Origin: Corallium rubrum
Lineage: Eukaryota; Cnidaria; Anthozoa; Scleralcyonacea; Coralliidae
Assembly: GCA_964035015.1 (NCBI GenBank)
Contig: OZ035997.1
Coordinates: forward strand, 29,383,567 to 29,447,566
Direction of reading: 5' to 3'
DNA: 64,000 bases
Part shown: positions 9,850 to 21,044 of the stretch, in pieces
How positions within the stretch are numbered: the stretch's first letter is position 1
Layout: the number at the start of each line of letters is the position of its first letter
Notes under the pieces: generated by a model
What the model was told of the DNA's origin: nothing
What the model saw: the letters and a program-made list of their open reading frames with translations, nothing else
Database searches by the model: none
Made by a program: the position numbers and the translations under genes

Positions 9850-10958
9850 AGGTTATTTTGAGGCCACGAGGGGATATGCCCGAGGGGCCTCAAAATTACG
9901 TACTTATTTTTCACTTGGCGAGGTTAACAGGATTTCATAAGATAAGGAGTGGTGCGGGGGATATTAGACAGGAAGATTAGAGGAGAATATTATAGTGAGG
10001 AATGGTAGAGGGGAATATTAGAGTCTTAGAGGGGAATATTAATCTATTGTTTTGCCAGGGGCTATTGAATATATTCCCCTAAAACAACAAAGGAAACTGA
10101 GGCATGTGAAAAATAAAAAATTATAAACAGAATTAAACTCCATTGTTTCCCCACCTTAGCAGCAAAAGATGACGCGGCCTTGTACTACCATAACCCTTTG
10201 CGTGCAGCCAGAAACTGAAGGATGAAAGAAGTCTTACAGATTAAACTGTAGTCCATTAACTCTTTCACTCTACCGCGAGGCTCTCCACTTGACAAGTAAA
10301 ATCGTCTGGCGTTAGACGGGTAAAATACTCTGGCGTTAAACAGAGTCTGCTTTGTTCGAAAACGAACGATACGGTGGGAAAACAGTTAAATTTATTTTGA
10401 CCGGTCAAACAATATTATTTTAACTCTTACCAGAACTAGCTTTATGATAGAAAGTACATGCAACCGCTTTTTTGCTACGGTTAAATTTCTAAATTCAGTT
10501 TATAGCAAAGCAAATGCGCACTGCGAATTGCAAATACCAGCTATAGCCTACGATTCACGCACCAAAAAATCAAATTTTCGGTAGAAAGTCAGAGTTAAAA
10601 CAGGCGGCGCAAAAAATAAGGCAAAACGTGAGGACTGATTATTCTTCCCATGGCTCGACGTTTCCTTTCAAACTAAAAATCTCGAAGGTTGGGAACTTTA
10701 AAGTTTTTTATTTATTAATTCACTTAAAATCACTTCAACTACATATCTTATGTGCTAACGTTGCCGTAGGAAGCACATAACTATAAATTTCCAACCTATA
10801 GCTCTTCGTGCATGTGTGCGCGGTCATTAGAATTAACATTGCAAGTAGTTTGATCTCTGTCTGGACGGGTTCAGCAATATTTTCGCCAAGTATTCGAGCT
10901 CGATCAACGTCTGCAAAAAATCTGTTACACTGCACCAAGCTCGCTTGAATGTATTGCA
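9850..10958. other. Intronic insertion and unassigned sequence
   Basis: The block 9850-10100 interrupts the duplicated intron sequence and carries repeated GGGGAATATTAGA words near 9980-10040, so it is probably an inserted repeat. After it the duplicated sequence resumes (ATAAACAGAATTAAACTCC). From 10200 to 10958 nothing is recognised. Confidence 0.45.
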
Positions 10959-11290
10959 ATATGTGTAGGTGTAGGTGTAGTGTGTAGTGTGTAGTGTGTA
11001 GTGTGTAGTGTGTAGTGTGTAGTGTGTAGTGTGTAGGTGTAGTGTGTAGGTGTAGTGTGTAGGTGTAGGTGTAGGTGTAGTGTGTAGTGTGTAAGTGTAG
11101 TGTGTAGTGTATAGTGTGTAGGTGTAGTGTGTAGTGTGTAGTGTGTAGTGTGTAGGTGTAGTGTGTAGGTGTAGGTGTAGTGTGTAGCGTGTAGCGTGTA
11201 GGTGTACGTGTAGGTGTAGGTGTAGTGTGTAGGTGTAGTGTGTAGTGTGTAGCGTGTAGCGTGTAGTGTGTAGTGTGTAGGTGTAGGTGG
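10959..11290. repeat. GTGTAG / TGTAGTG minisatellite
   Basis: About 330 bp of tandem copies mix a 6-base unit (GTGTAG) with a 7-base unit (GTGTAGT), with a few GTGTAGC and GTGTAAG variants. Confidence 0.95.
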
Positions 11291-11346
11291 TTAGCAGACG
11301 TTATTGGTGGACGTTCGTCAAGCTCAATTACTCAGAAAAGATTTCT

Positions 11347-11425
11347 GAGCCCCAAACAGGGTTCGAATCTGCAACCTTCTAATGACCGGTTAGACGCTCT
11401 AACCATTATTGAGCCACTGAGGCTC
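11347..11425 (-). pseudogene. tRNA-like sequence, probably SINE-derived
   Basis: On the minus strand GAGCCTC at the start pairs fully with GGGGCTC at the end (one G-T pair) as an acceptor stem. In between are a D-arm-like TGGCTCAATAATGGTTAGAGC, a stem TCTAA/TTAGA with a 7-base loop, and a T-arm-like ATTCGAACCC. The loop lacks the invariant T before the anticodon position and the T stem is imperfect, so a working tRNA is unlikely. Confidence 0.55.
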
Positions 11426-11992
11426 TGATGGAGAGCTAAGATTGCAAATTCATAGTCATATGTGCTCCGAAGTCGTAGCGTTTGCATATGAGAATGTAGT
11501 TAAAGTGATATGATAAGCCAACAGACCTTTGTCTCACCGCTAGAATGTATTAAGCAAGGATTAAAGTGAGTTCGTTAAGATTGTCACGGGCTTTATAGCC
11601 AGCATATTGCTGTTTGAAAATGATCGAAGAGTTAGAAAAGATGCGGGAACTGAACGAAGTTTTAAATCGAATCAAACACGGCTCTCTGTTGCTGGTGTTC
11701 GTTTTTGCTTTATTTATACCTTTCTGTGAGGCTTCGAATGTCTTATTAATGATCAGTGTTTTCTCTTTATACGAATTCTTAAGTGGTTATCAAATGTAGT
11801 CAAGATGCCAAAAGTATTGCTGATTATAATTGCAAAAAATCGGAAAAATTATAGAACACGTTTCTTGGCGCCTCCTTTTCCACCCGCGAGCCTTCTTTTC
11901 CACCCGCGAGCGTCTGTGACGCCGGCTACATGTAAAACAGTGAAGAAATTAACCCAATTTTCACATGTGATATAGCCACAAAAATCTCATGC
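11426..11992. other. Intron-like sequence
   Basis: A 61-codon plus-strand frame at 11614-11799 (MKMIEELEKMRELNEV then a hydrophobic run) has no recognised homolog or splice context and I do not call it a gene. Two adjacent copies of a roughly 18-base CCTTTTCCACCCGCGAG word lie at 11870-11905. Confidence 0.35.
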
Positions 11993-12178
11993 AATAGACC
12001 TTATTCAAAAATGGCCGCCGAATTAAAATTCTTTATATACATATAAATTAGCCCTTATGAACTCGTTTTCATGTGTGAAATGCAAAAGAATTTTCACTTG
12101 AAAACGAGGTCATAAGAGCTAATTTATATCCACAGAAAAGAATTCTAATTCAGCGGCCATTTTTGAATAAGGTCTATT
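11993..12178. mobile_element. Foldback short element, family 'AATAGACCTTATTC'
   Basis: The ends AATAGACCTTATTCAAAAAT and their reverse complement frame a palindrome with arms of about 85 bp. A second member lies at 29426-29621 with the same ends, showing a dispersed family. It is non-coding. Confidence 0.85.
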
Positions 12179-12432
12179 ACACGCGTTGCCATTGTGTATA
12201 AATAAACGAATAATTTTAAATTCCAATGTGTTTTTACTGTGGGCGGTGGTGGTGGTGAGCGGAGGTAGGATCTTGGTACGAGGTTGCTTTCCACACTAGC
12301 TAGGCTGAGATTTTTCAGTCGGCCTTGGACTAAACCGAGACTAAATACTCTCCATGTAACTATACATAGTTCCCATAAATTATATAAAAAAATATTAAAT
12401 TAGCGGCATTATATATAGCAAAAGTGATTTAC

Positions 12433-12750
12433 CAGACAAAACTTCAAGAGAAACGTTGAAAATTAGAATCGATCCATCCCACGCCTTTAAAGCAACAGTA
12501 AAATCCCCAGTTTCTTTCTGGCTCACATTAAATAAATTTAATGCAGCCAGTCCAGTAATCCGTATAATTTGCTTGAAAGGAGCTCTAATCCAGATATTCG
12601 GTGGACTCTTGTAGGCTATAATTTTACGGTTAAAATAAACTATAATCCCTGCATGTGGCATACTGCTGGTGTTTGCGTACACCCAGCTCAAAGTAACATT
12701 GTCGCCAGTGTTTGCCAGGATTTTTGACGGTGGTCTCTTAGTGAGAACAA
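12433..12750 (-). CDS. Ig-like domain exon without cysteines
   Basis: The exon is 318 bp, phase 1-1, the usual form of an exon holding a single Ig domain. The acceptor has a long pyrimidine tract ending CTTAACAG and the donor is GTAAATC. The peptide shows an Ig V/I-set pattern: GDNVTLSWVYAN in strand B, a mid-domain IIVYFNRKII, then TGLAALNLFNVSQKETGDFT, the usual L-x-I-x-x-V-x-x-x-D-x-G-x-Y region with F for Y, and a final strand FNVSLEVL. No cysteine is present, so the B-F disulfide is absent. Four N-glycosylation motifs are present (NVT, NTS, NVS twice), fitting an extracellular location. Cysteine-poor Ig domains are known from cnidarian receptors. Confidence 0.75.
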
Positions 12751-13664
12751 CTGTTAAGACAAAAAAAAACAAAAACAATAAACAACAAACAACAAACAAA
12801 TAAATAACGAATAAATTAAGTCTGCGACAATACATGTTAATTAATGTGTATAATTGATATGCGGTGAAACATTCATCTTATAAAATGCAGTTCGAAATAA
12901 ACTGTAGTGAAACACAATTAAAATACTCATTAGAATAATTTTGTCGGGCATTGGGGTGTATTTTCGGGCTAAAATGGAGAATTCAGCTAATCAGTTTTAA
13001 CAGTTCTAAATCACTATTGGTTTGTTGTTTACGGAATTGTATACTTTTCTTGTCAATACTTTGGAGCAAAGATCGTTTTGATGACAAATATTGCGTTTTT
13101 CTGTCAAGTTATATGTAAGTTTTAACCCTCACCTTCACCTTCAGCTCTAGCTAAAATGAGCCTGAGTCGGGCCAAAAACATATCTATGCCCACGTTGTTA
13201 TATTAATAATTCGTGACAAAAAGACAAAAGAAATGAGTCTTAATTATTAATGTCTGTAAATCGGATACAAAATTTCAGCTCGCTTTGTACTACCAATACC
13301 AAGCCAACGCAAAGGAATGTAATCACGTGAGAGAAGTAAACAAAGTCGTTTTGATCGTTGAGAAGATCTCACAAGTAAACGCCTTATATGTACAGGATGT
13401 ACATATGTCGTGGACTTCGCAAGGTAGTGTTCGCGTCCTTTAGATGTAACGTGGAATGTTGCCATAATAAAGAACTAAAGAACCACATGAAATAAAGTTG
13501 CCGTAAATACTGCATTTTTCACTCACGTCACGTGATATAATTCCTTTGCATTAGGTTTGTTACGACGTGTCGTTATTTTGGGCTCAACGAGCATTCTACT
13601 GATTTTGGTAGTAAATCTCATACGGCCACTCATACTGTATCTAGTATATTAACTTAAAGGGGCT
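12751..13664. other. Intron sequence, nothing recognised
   Basis: This is AT-rich sequence between the Ig exon and a nested transposon block. I see no paired splice sites or repeat ends. Confidence 0.4.
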
Positions 13665-14199
13665 GTTTACATGAGCCGGGCTAGCCCGGCTAACCGGGCT
13701 GACTCGTGTCGCGAAACTCTTTCCTCAGGATTCGTTTACATCTAAACTGAACCAATACATCTTTGTAAATTTAGTTTATACAAGTCTCAAACCACTGTGA
13801 GGTCCTACCAGGGACGTAGCCAGGATTTTGAAAGGGGGGAGCAGAAATCAAAATAAAATTTTAGGGGGTCCGGGGGCATGCTCCCCCGGGAAATTTTGAA
13901 ATCGAGAGTCGCAGAAATGCCATTTCCTGGCTTTGGAGGAAGATTTTACAGATTCTAAAGGTTAAAAAACGTCATATAAAATACTCAAAACAAGCAAACG
14001 TCACATAGATACTCAAAATGCATACACTCAGTAGATTGAATACACTGTTTACAGTTTATTTCCTGACACAATTCATATTGCAACAGTTTTGAAGTTCATG
14101 TCTGTTGTTTTATATCAAAAGGGGGGGAGCCGGCTACGTCCCTGGATCCTACTCAAATCCGTGAGCCCAGTTAACCGGGCTAGCCTGGCTCATGTAAAC
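13665..14199. mobile_element. Short inverted-repeat element (GTTTACATGAGCC ends) carrying a nested hAT-like element
   Basis: The left end GTTTACATGAGCCGGGCTAG is mirrored by CTAGCCTGGCTCATGTAAAC at the right. Related GGGCTAGCCC-rich sequences occur at 18470-18570 and around 42010-43040. Nearly two thirds of this copy is a second element at 13809-14144. Confidence 0.7.
13809..14144. mobile_element. hAT-like non-autonomous element, copy 1
   Basis: Ends CAGGGACGTAGCC / GGCTACGTCCCTG are flanked by an 8-bp duplication, GGTCCTAC left and GATCCTAC right (one mismatch). CAGGG ends and 8-base duplications are typical of hAT transposons. Copy 2 at 59877-60238 is closely similar along its length. It is non-coding. 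Confidence 0.85.
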
Positions 14200-14221
14200 A
14201 TGTACAATATATACTATTCAC

Positions 14222-14382
14222 TTAATTAGCTGGATTTCCTGACTAGGCGTAAAATATTGGGAGCTCGACTTTTTTCTTTTGTCTTGCGAGTTTCCATGTG
14301 GAACGAAGTAGAAAACTATTCAATTTGTACAATAGAAAAGTCGAGCGCGCGACATTTCACGCCTAGAGGAAACCCAGCTTAA
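14222..14382. mobile_element. Short inverted-repeat element, family TTAAGCTGGNTTTCC
   Basis: It is bounded by TTAA on both sides, with ends AGCTGGATTTCC and GGAAACCCAGCT. The interior contains the GTCGAGCGCGCGAC-like core shared with members at 29761-29915, 39887-40042 and 62074-62257. TTAA targets suggest mobilisation by a piggyBac-type transposase. Confidence 0.7.
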
Positions 14383-14770
14383 GGCCCCAGTTACACGATA
14401 CCGTGGGAAAACCACACGGCCTAATAGAATATATTTGCTTCTTGCCAAGCATGACTTCGAGCAGTCGTCCATCGTGTCTATTTTTTGATTCTATTGTTTA
14501 GAAATTATAAATATGGACCAAACTTTTCATATTTTGCTTTCACATTGTTCTAGTTTTGTCGTTTAGATGTGAAAAAGACTTTTCAGTTATTAATTAAAAA
14601 AAACAAAAAAAAACGTGTTTTCGTCACACGCGAGAAACACCCGATTTTTGTGTTCACTTACCTTATAAGGTCACGTGGCACACTAAGCTAACGCGACTTT
14701 TGGACCGATAGCGATGACGTCACAGTTACGAAATCGAACCGATGTTTTGGCGACCATTTACAAATTGGGC

Positions 14771-14813
<43 letters not shown>

Positions 14814-15357
14814 GCTAATAATGGCTTTATACAGTAAATAGTCTAATTAATATAAATGCCCCAAAAATTAAAAAACAAAAAATGTATATTAAGTTTAAGT
14901 TTTTAGTCTCTCGTTTGCAATGCGAGCAAAGTGTTCTTCGACTGTACGTTTAAAATCACTAAAATAACGACAGTTTCTTATCTCTACAGGCAAACTATTT
15001 TGGAGTTCTTTTGCACTTGTTTTTTTCACTGATTAGTGATGCGATTATTCGTATAAACGTTAACAAAAACATAGAACAAAGAGTTTGGCTGCATTTCCAG
15101 ACACTTCAATTCTAGTGACTGCTACTGATGTATATGTAGTGCTAACTTAGCACTGCTAAAGTGCTTATCGCCGAGCTTAAGCTTTATCTAGTTCCGTGTT
15201 TCTCAAATACGTCAGTGGGCACATACACACAATGTGTGTCTATTTTTTTATTGTAGATTGCCAATCCGGTATAGTGTAACCAGAGCAGAAACGGCATGGT
15301 TTTCATATAGGATTCCGTGGCAAAAAACAATCCAGCATCGTGTAACTAGGGCCTTAA
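14379..15357. mobile_element. TTAA-flanked inverted-repeat element, about 0.98 kb
   Basis: The ends TTAAGGCCCCAGTTACACGA and TCGTGTAACTAGGGCCTTAA are inverted repeats bounded by TTAA, which it shares with the preceding element. Inside are an (AAT)n microsatellite (14769-14812) and AT-rich sequence with no long frame. Confidence 0.75.
14769..14812. repeat. (AAT)n microsatellite
   Basis: About fourteen tandem AAT/ATA triplets are visible directly. Confidence 0.95.
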
Positions 15358-15395
15358 TAGGTTAATTGGTGTAGAATTTAATGTCAATTATTAAC

Positions 15396-15676
15396 ATGGA
15401 CAATTTGCATTATAGCAATGCATCATGGGAAAAATGGTAGCGCTTCATTTGCAGGCGAAATGGCCGCCACGAAGCGAGCATTTTGCTTGTGAGAAGAATC
15501 GATTCTTTTAAGCACATTTTTTGTAGTGCAGGAGAATTTCGAAAAATGTGCTTAGAAAGTGCGCTTAAAAAGAATCCATTCTCACAAGCAAAATGCTCGC
15601 TTCGTGGCGGCCATTTCGCCTGCAAGTGAAGCGCTGCCATTTTCCCATTATCCATTCTATAATGCAAATTGTCCAT
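15396..15676. mobile_element. Foldback short element
   Basis: Arms of about 125 bp are inverted copies, starting ATGGACAATTTGCATTATA and including GGCGAAATGGCCGCCACGAA. The centre is near 15530. It is non-coding; the minus frame across it is a by-product of the palindrome. Confidence 0.9.
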
Positions 15677-16172
15677 TGTTGTAGTTAAAGATTCTGCCAG
15701 AATTTGTGAACAAATTTAACACTGACTGTAATGTCTTCTTATACGTGTAAACATGCAATAGCAGTAACAGTTTAATAGAAACTTACTGCATGTTGTCCAT
15801 GTGGTGGCATTAGAAGAGTTCTTTAAATATTGTTGCAATAGACCATTTGCACGATGACGTTAGGTGACTAACTAAAACTACCAGAATGCTTTGCCAGTAT
15901 TTAGGCCAGGGTTTCGGCTAAAAGGGTGACTCAAAAGGACCCGTTCTTTCGCGGCTTTTCTAAAATGCGTCGTCAAAAATGTTTTTCCAAAAAGCTAGGG
16001 GGTAAACCAGATTTCTGATTATGGTTAGGATTTTTGTTTTGGTTAGGGGGAAAGATTGCTAAAATCTTGAGTATCGCTGAAACTTGACGACAAATTTGAA
16101 AAAAAAAAAAACCCACAAATTTGACGATATATTTTGGGAAAGCCGCGAAATTCTGATTTTTATTTTTCTTAC
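15677..16172. other. Intron 1 sequence of the Ig-receptor gene
   Basis: This is AT-rich sequence just downstream of the signal-peptide exon. I see no other exon. An A-run lies at 16098-16112. Confidence 0.4.
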
Positions 16173-16233
16173 CTTTGCCTTCGAGCAAAGTTAAACTGAA
16201 CAAAGTGATTACTGTGCTTATTAGAGTATTCAT
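16173..16233 (-). CDS. Signal-peptide exon of the predicted Ig receptor
   Basis: The ATG at 16231-16233 opens MNTLISTVITLFSLTLLEGK. It has a hydrophobic core of about 14 residues with a small polar start, a good secretion signal. The exon ends AAAG and a GTAAGAA donor in phase 1, exactly the phase needed to join the Ig exon at 12750 (the shared codon becomes Val). No other ATG-led signal sequence with a matching donor was found nearby. The 5' untranslated region and promoter were not identified; the next upstream sequence is AT-rich. Confidence 0.6.
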
Positions 16234-17017
16234 GAAGACAAAAAGATCTAAAAAATGTAAAACAGTTTGAAAGGAATCATTTTCAAAATATCAACCACAT
16301 TATTTATAAAAGGCATATTATAGTTACCAGGGCGAGTTCTATATACATGTAATGTAACGTAGGAATGGAGTGCAGCTTGCTTTCAGCTTGACTTGCATTC
16401 TCAAATAGGCTCGGTTTCAAGCCATATATCCCTCCCCTGAAATCACGGCTGGACTCGTGAGCTTGTAATTGTCGATTCGCACCAATCACATACGTGCCTG
16501 CACATTTTCAGCAGGCACATATTATTAGGATTATTGCGTGAATTACCCGTCAGTTCAAAATGGCGGCAATAGACCAAATCGTAGTTTCATTTAGGCCCAC
16601 ATGCAAATTAGTTTCCTATTCAATTTGGGCCCCTATGCAAATTACATCGTGTCTATTAAAGTATAACGGGAAGATAACATAGGCTGGGACTATTTTTTTC
16701 ATGTTTTGAGTTCATTATTTTTAGACACTAGGTTTAGGATTATTGTCAAGGATAATCGATAAACAAATTAAAAAGTTCCTGAAATCAGAAATGTTATATT
16801 ATGTTTACTAGGCTGCTTCAGCCTCATCTTATAAATGAACTACGTTTTATCCCGACTCAGATTAGAATGCTGATAAGCATGCAATCGCATCAGTTTTATA
16901 AACGTTTAAGATTGATTGTCTAAGAAGGGGACAACGGGAAGCTATAGAGAAATTGGTTAATGGCCAATACGTTTTCGTCATTTAGCCTACAGGATTGCAA
17001 AAGTCGCTTATATTTCA
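16234..17017. other. Upstream region of the Ig-receptor gene
   Basis: This region is presumed to hold the promoter and 5' untranslated sequence, but I cannot place a TATA box or start site with confidence. Short AATAGACC/GTCTATTA ends at 16568-16659 may mark a small element. Confidence 0.3.
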
Positions 17018-17409
17018 GACCCCGTTTACACGATGCCGGTACAATTTGAAAACGGAACAAAATCATGCCGTTTAGGCCTTGCGTTTACACGATACCAGCA
17101 CAAAAATGACATGAAAACGGCACAGAATGAAGACGGGTTCCTTGACGGCATGAAATGAAAACGGAGCACTAACCGGTATCGTGTAAACGCCCGTGCGGTA
17201 ACAGTTTGATGACGGTAAATCACAGTATTTGGGTCAGCAGTATTCACAAAGTCTTCCCAATTCTCATTGGAAGAGAATAGTCACATGCCAATCCGTCATT
17301 ATATTATACCGGCACCGTGAAAACGCGTAAAGACTTTTTCGCCTGTATTTACACACTGGCATGATTTTGTTCCGTTTTCAAATTGTACCGGCATCGTGTA
17401 AACGGGGTC
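17018..17409. mobile_element. Inverted-repeat element with 3-bp TCA target duplication
   Basis: The left end GACCCCGTTTACACGATGCC is repeated in reverse complement at the right, with about 50 bp of almost perfect inverted repeat. TCA flanks both sides (17015-17017 and 17410-17412). A 3-base duplication suggests the PIF/Harbinger group. It is non-coding, 392 bp. Confidence 0.8.
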
Positions 17410-17692
17410 TCAGTCAGCTTCTATTGGGTTTTAATATCGTTAAATTAATTTATACAATATGTCACAGACACGTGCAGTGCATTACTCACGCGTCCAGCCG
17501 TCTTTTCCGGGGGAGGTAAGTATACCGGGGACCGGGAGACGGCTGGAAATCAAGCCTAATGCTAAAACCGATTTACATTTATGTTAAACATTCCAAGGCC
17601 TTCACGTATAATCTTTAAATGTTGCCACAGACCACTAGACCACTTTACCAATTTGTTTCATTTGTTTTTAACGAGTGCATGTTTCCTTCTTT

Positions 17693-18255
17693 GAGGGTGG
17701 TAAAGAGTATTTTCGTGAGCCGTGAATTGCCAATATATTTTCTTGTGAAATGTGAAATGCCGGAATTTTGTGTCGTGAAACGTGATTTGTATTCCATCCG
17801 TGAGCCGTGATTCTCGATAATAATTGTCCGTGAAATGAGAATAAAGTACTGAAGTTGTCGTGAACTGTGATTAAGCATTACGTATTTTATAATTTTTAAG
17901 ATTATAAGTTTAATTTGTTCAAACCTGATGTCAGATCGCAGGAAATGCCATTTTAGAGACCCCAATTTCAAAAATTTTCCGGGGGAGCATGCCCCTGGAC
18001 CACCCTACAACTGTGGACCACAATTTTGACTGACGTTTTCAAAATCCTAAATTCGCCCCTGACTATGACGAATATGAACTTCAATCTCCTCAGCTTCAAT
18101 CTACTTCGCCTTCTGTGAATAATTGTCGCAGAGTTGATTAAACGTTCCCATAATATTTTGTGAAACGTTAAATGGCAGTTTTCTTATCCGTGAAATGAGA
18201 AATGACTTTTTTATTTCCCGTGAAACGCGATCCGTACCCCCACTTTACCACCCTC
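17693..18255. mobile_element. Inverted-repeat element with internal CGTGAAACGTGA minisatellite
   Basis: Ends GAGGGTGGTAAAG and CTTTACCACCCTC are inverted repeats. The interior is made of degenerate tandem words such as CGTGAAATGAGAA and CGTGAAACGTGAT. A diverged fragment resembling the hAT-like family (GGGGGAGCATGCCCC) interrupts it at about 17955-18062. Confidence 0.65.
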
Positions 18256-19015
18256 TTGTTTCTTTCAGACAATGCGCTTTTTCCCGTGCTCTATCAAGTA
18301 ATTGATCAGAGCGGTGGAGGAGTTTTTATTTATTGAGATTACATGAGCGATTTGAACCCAGTCTAAAACAACACTTTTTTATCAATATATAACACGTAGG
18401 AATTCGAAATTTTTTGTTTTGCGTAACGAACAATAGACACCGTTCACACGCTTCGGAAAATTTTGGCCGATTACATGGGCGATTTCAGCCCAGTTGACCG
18501 GGGCCGGAAATTCCATCCCAGGTAGAAATCTGTATCCGGGCTGAATTTCAGCCTGGGATCATGAGAGTCTCTCCAAGTAATAAATCGCAAATTCGTTCAG
18601 TTTAATGTACATTTGTTTTTCAACTCTTTCGAGACAATGTCGACATTTTTATGGCAACTAGTAAGTTATTCGTGTATCTTTTTGAATTTTAATACTGTAT
18701 CTCATCACGATGGCTTTTAGGCCCAAATCAAACGACGTACTTTACATTAAATTCATGACATCATGACAAAATCGACCGAGACTTCTGCATAATGAACCTT
18801 TCCGCATCAAGTGCGTCGATAACGCGTTGAGACATTTGATTGCCTCTCGCAAAAATCCAGACATCCAAAACCAACCCGGACAAACATTGGACATTAGCCA
18901 ATCAGATATCTCAAAAAGAAAGATCACGTGACCCATTCACGTGATCCGGAAAGTTGCGGAAAGGTCTATTACATTGCGTTGGAAATTTTTGTGCTTTTTG
19001 ACAAACGCTTATATG

Positions 19016-19016
<1 letters not shown>
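18256..19016. other. Unassigned sequence with short inverted-repeat remnants
   Basis: A GGGC-rich palindromic patch lies at 18465-18570. The inverted ends TAATGAACCTTTCCGCA (18790) and TGCGGAAAGGTCTATTA (18954) suggest a small element of about 180 bp. No exon was seen. Confidence 0.4.

Positions 19017-19068
<52 letters not shown>
19017..19068. repeat. (TA)n microsatellite
   Basis: About 26 TA dinucleotides are visible directly. Confidence 0.95.
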
Positions 19069-19069
<1 letters not shown>

Positions 19070-19073
<4 letters not shown>

Positions 19074-19924
19074 TGTTATTTTCAAGGAGTAGTTTTAACT
19101 CGGGTGAGAGGACTAGATTAATTCCTTCAGGGGGGGGGGGGGGTATTTTACAGGAGTTATTTTAACTACATTACTATGGGGTTATAATAACTCTAAAGGG
19201 GAGGGGACGAGGTTTTGTTATTAATTTTTAACTCGGGTGAGAAGATTTAATAGATAAACTCCTTCAGGGGAGTTATTTTATAGGAGTTATTGTTAAGTTA
19301 TAATAACTCCAGCAGCGGGATTTGTTAATTTCAGGGAGTAGCTTTAACTCAACCAAGAGGATAAGATGGACAGACGAAGTCGGTAAGGTAATATATTACT
19401 TTACTTACAATGAATGCAAAAAATCTTTAAGTATGATGTAGTATTGTCTTTCGTCAACGTGCTTGTGGAATTTCTAGTAGATCCGTTAAAGAGTTTTTGA
19501 GATAACGTTGTTTGAGTTAGGTTTGGTAAACAAGAGAATTAGAGAAATCGAGCGATTTCATTATTTTAAAAATATACCTGTCAGCTTAAATGTTGATTTC
19601 ACCTATAGTTTCCACTCCTCAATTGTCTGAAAAATACATTATCTTCAAGCCTGATAAAATTATCTACATTTTGATGTATAACATGATGATGAATGATGAT
19701 CGGGAAGTTTCGAAAAAAAGCCAAAGAGTTTAGGTGTTTATTCGAGATACGCCAATTTGTAAAATTCAAAAAATAACTTAAGTCTTCTCAACATTTCCAA
19801 ATGTAACTTTGGGGCTAGTTATTGTAGAATGTTCAGACATATATTAAACAATAGCTCTTTACCTAGCGAACATATTGATATATAGTACAACTGTACAAGT
19901 TTGCAAGTGTACTGGAATTCTACA
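19070..19924. other. Diverged tandem repeat and unassigned AT-rich sequence
   Basis: Between 19080 and 19350 the words TTTTAACTCGGGTGAGA, CTCCTTCAGGGG and GGAGTTATTTTA recur two or three times, indicating a diverged tandem repeat of roughly 100-130 bp. The remainder has no recognised feature. Confidence 0.45.
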
Positions 19925-20012
19925 AGTCCAGTTGCCACCTTATATGTTTCCTTAGGCAACCTTGTTGTTGTGAGAAGTGTACATGTATTGTTTTGTTGTT
20001 GTTTTTTGTTTT

Positions 20013-20141
20013 TTTGTTTGTTTGTTTGTTTGTTTGTTTGTTTGTTTGTTTGTTTGTTTGTTTGTTTGTTTGTTTGTTTGTTTGTTTGTTTGTTTGTTTG
20101 TTTGTTTGTTTGTTTGTTTGTTTGTTTGTTTGTTTGTTTGT
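20013..20141. repeat. (TTTG)n microsatellite
   Basis: About 32 tandem TTTG units are visible directly. The Phe-Val-Cys-Leu frames across it are repeat artefacts. Confidence 0.97.
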
Positions 20142-21044
20142 GTTTTTTGTTGGGGTTTTTTTTTTTGGGGGGGGGGTTATACTTACATGGGTTTATAGAA
20201 CTGTATTAGCTCGCTTGCCGGAGCGGCAACTTTGGGGAACTTTGTAGTTTGCATAAATCCAAGATGGCTCATTTGCACAAATCCAAGATGGTCGCTGTCG
20301 AAAGGGTAAAATATAATGTTTTAACTAATCAGCTTAGAATCAACTGATACCTCTTTTTCGTATAATTTTGATATGAGGAATCGATTTCTGATGTAAATTT
20401 TCTAGGTTAAATTTGGGTCAAAGGTCAAAGTCATTTTCGTCCAAAATAGTATAAATAACTTAGCTCAATCTTACGGTCGTCGATGGTTGTGGAGTGATTA
20501 ATAAGCTTTTCAGCGAGTGAAAGTTAAGGTCATGTTCTAAAGGTCAAGGTCAAGGTAATTTGAACCCACAAAATTCGCCCAAAAATATGGATATAGCTCA
20601 TAGCTTTGCATGATAACAAAACGATTGACAATTATTTTAGAATAATTGTCGTCCAAGGTCACAATTTAAGGGTCAAATTGAATGTCAATTGATCACTGAA
20701 ACTAAAATTTTCAATAATTAACCAACGTTGATATACTATTATTTCTCATGACATCAGTACGTATACAACATATTAATAAAATGAGAGAAAAAATAACTAA
20801 AACAGAAAAACATATCAGTACGCGTCATTAACTACTCATGTTCAACTTCTTCATCTACTTCTACATATCCTTCTTTCACATATCCTTCTTCTCTCCCGGC
20901 TTCCACCTCATCTTCGTTGTCTCTCTTGAATGGGTTAAAGCATTCATCACTGCAAGCGCAACACAGTGCATGATATCTTGCCGTGATGACAGCTGCAACT
21001 TCCCGTTGCCCACACCTTCCTCTCCGCCTTGCAGCCGCACCAGA

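Larger units (their letters stand above)
5993..16233 (-). other. Predicted gene: small single-pass Ig-domain membrane protein
   Basis: I assembled this host gene from short exons on the minus strand. They are a signal-peptide exon (16173-16233), an Ig-like exon (12433-12750), linker exons (9747-9821 and 9086-9157) and a transmembrane exon (6693-6799), with a tentative last exon (6098-6133). Every exon has GT-AG borders. The first four joins are all phase 1 and give an uninterrupted frame of 633 bases (211 codons) through the membrane segment. The product would be a type I surface protein with an extracellular Ig-like domain without cysteines, a Ser/Thr/Lys-rich stalk and a short or unfound cytoplasmic part. 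This layout resembles invertebrate Ig receptors, including the Alr allorecognition family of hydrozoans. The resemblance is one of architecture only. Introns contain several transposons. Confidence 0.6.

Noticed and set aside
11347-11425. Functional tRNA-Thr gene
   Set aside because: The acceptor stem is good but position 33 is not T and the T stem is imperfect; a SINE or pseudogene fits better.
16234-17017. Core promoter of the Ig-receptor gene
   Set aside because: Several AT-rich words could pass for TATA boxes; none is placed or conserved well enough to call.
19901-20247. Three overlapping frames encoding (FVCL)n-type proteins
   Set aside because: They are translations of the (TTTG)n microsatellite in its three frames.
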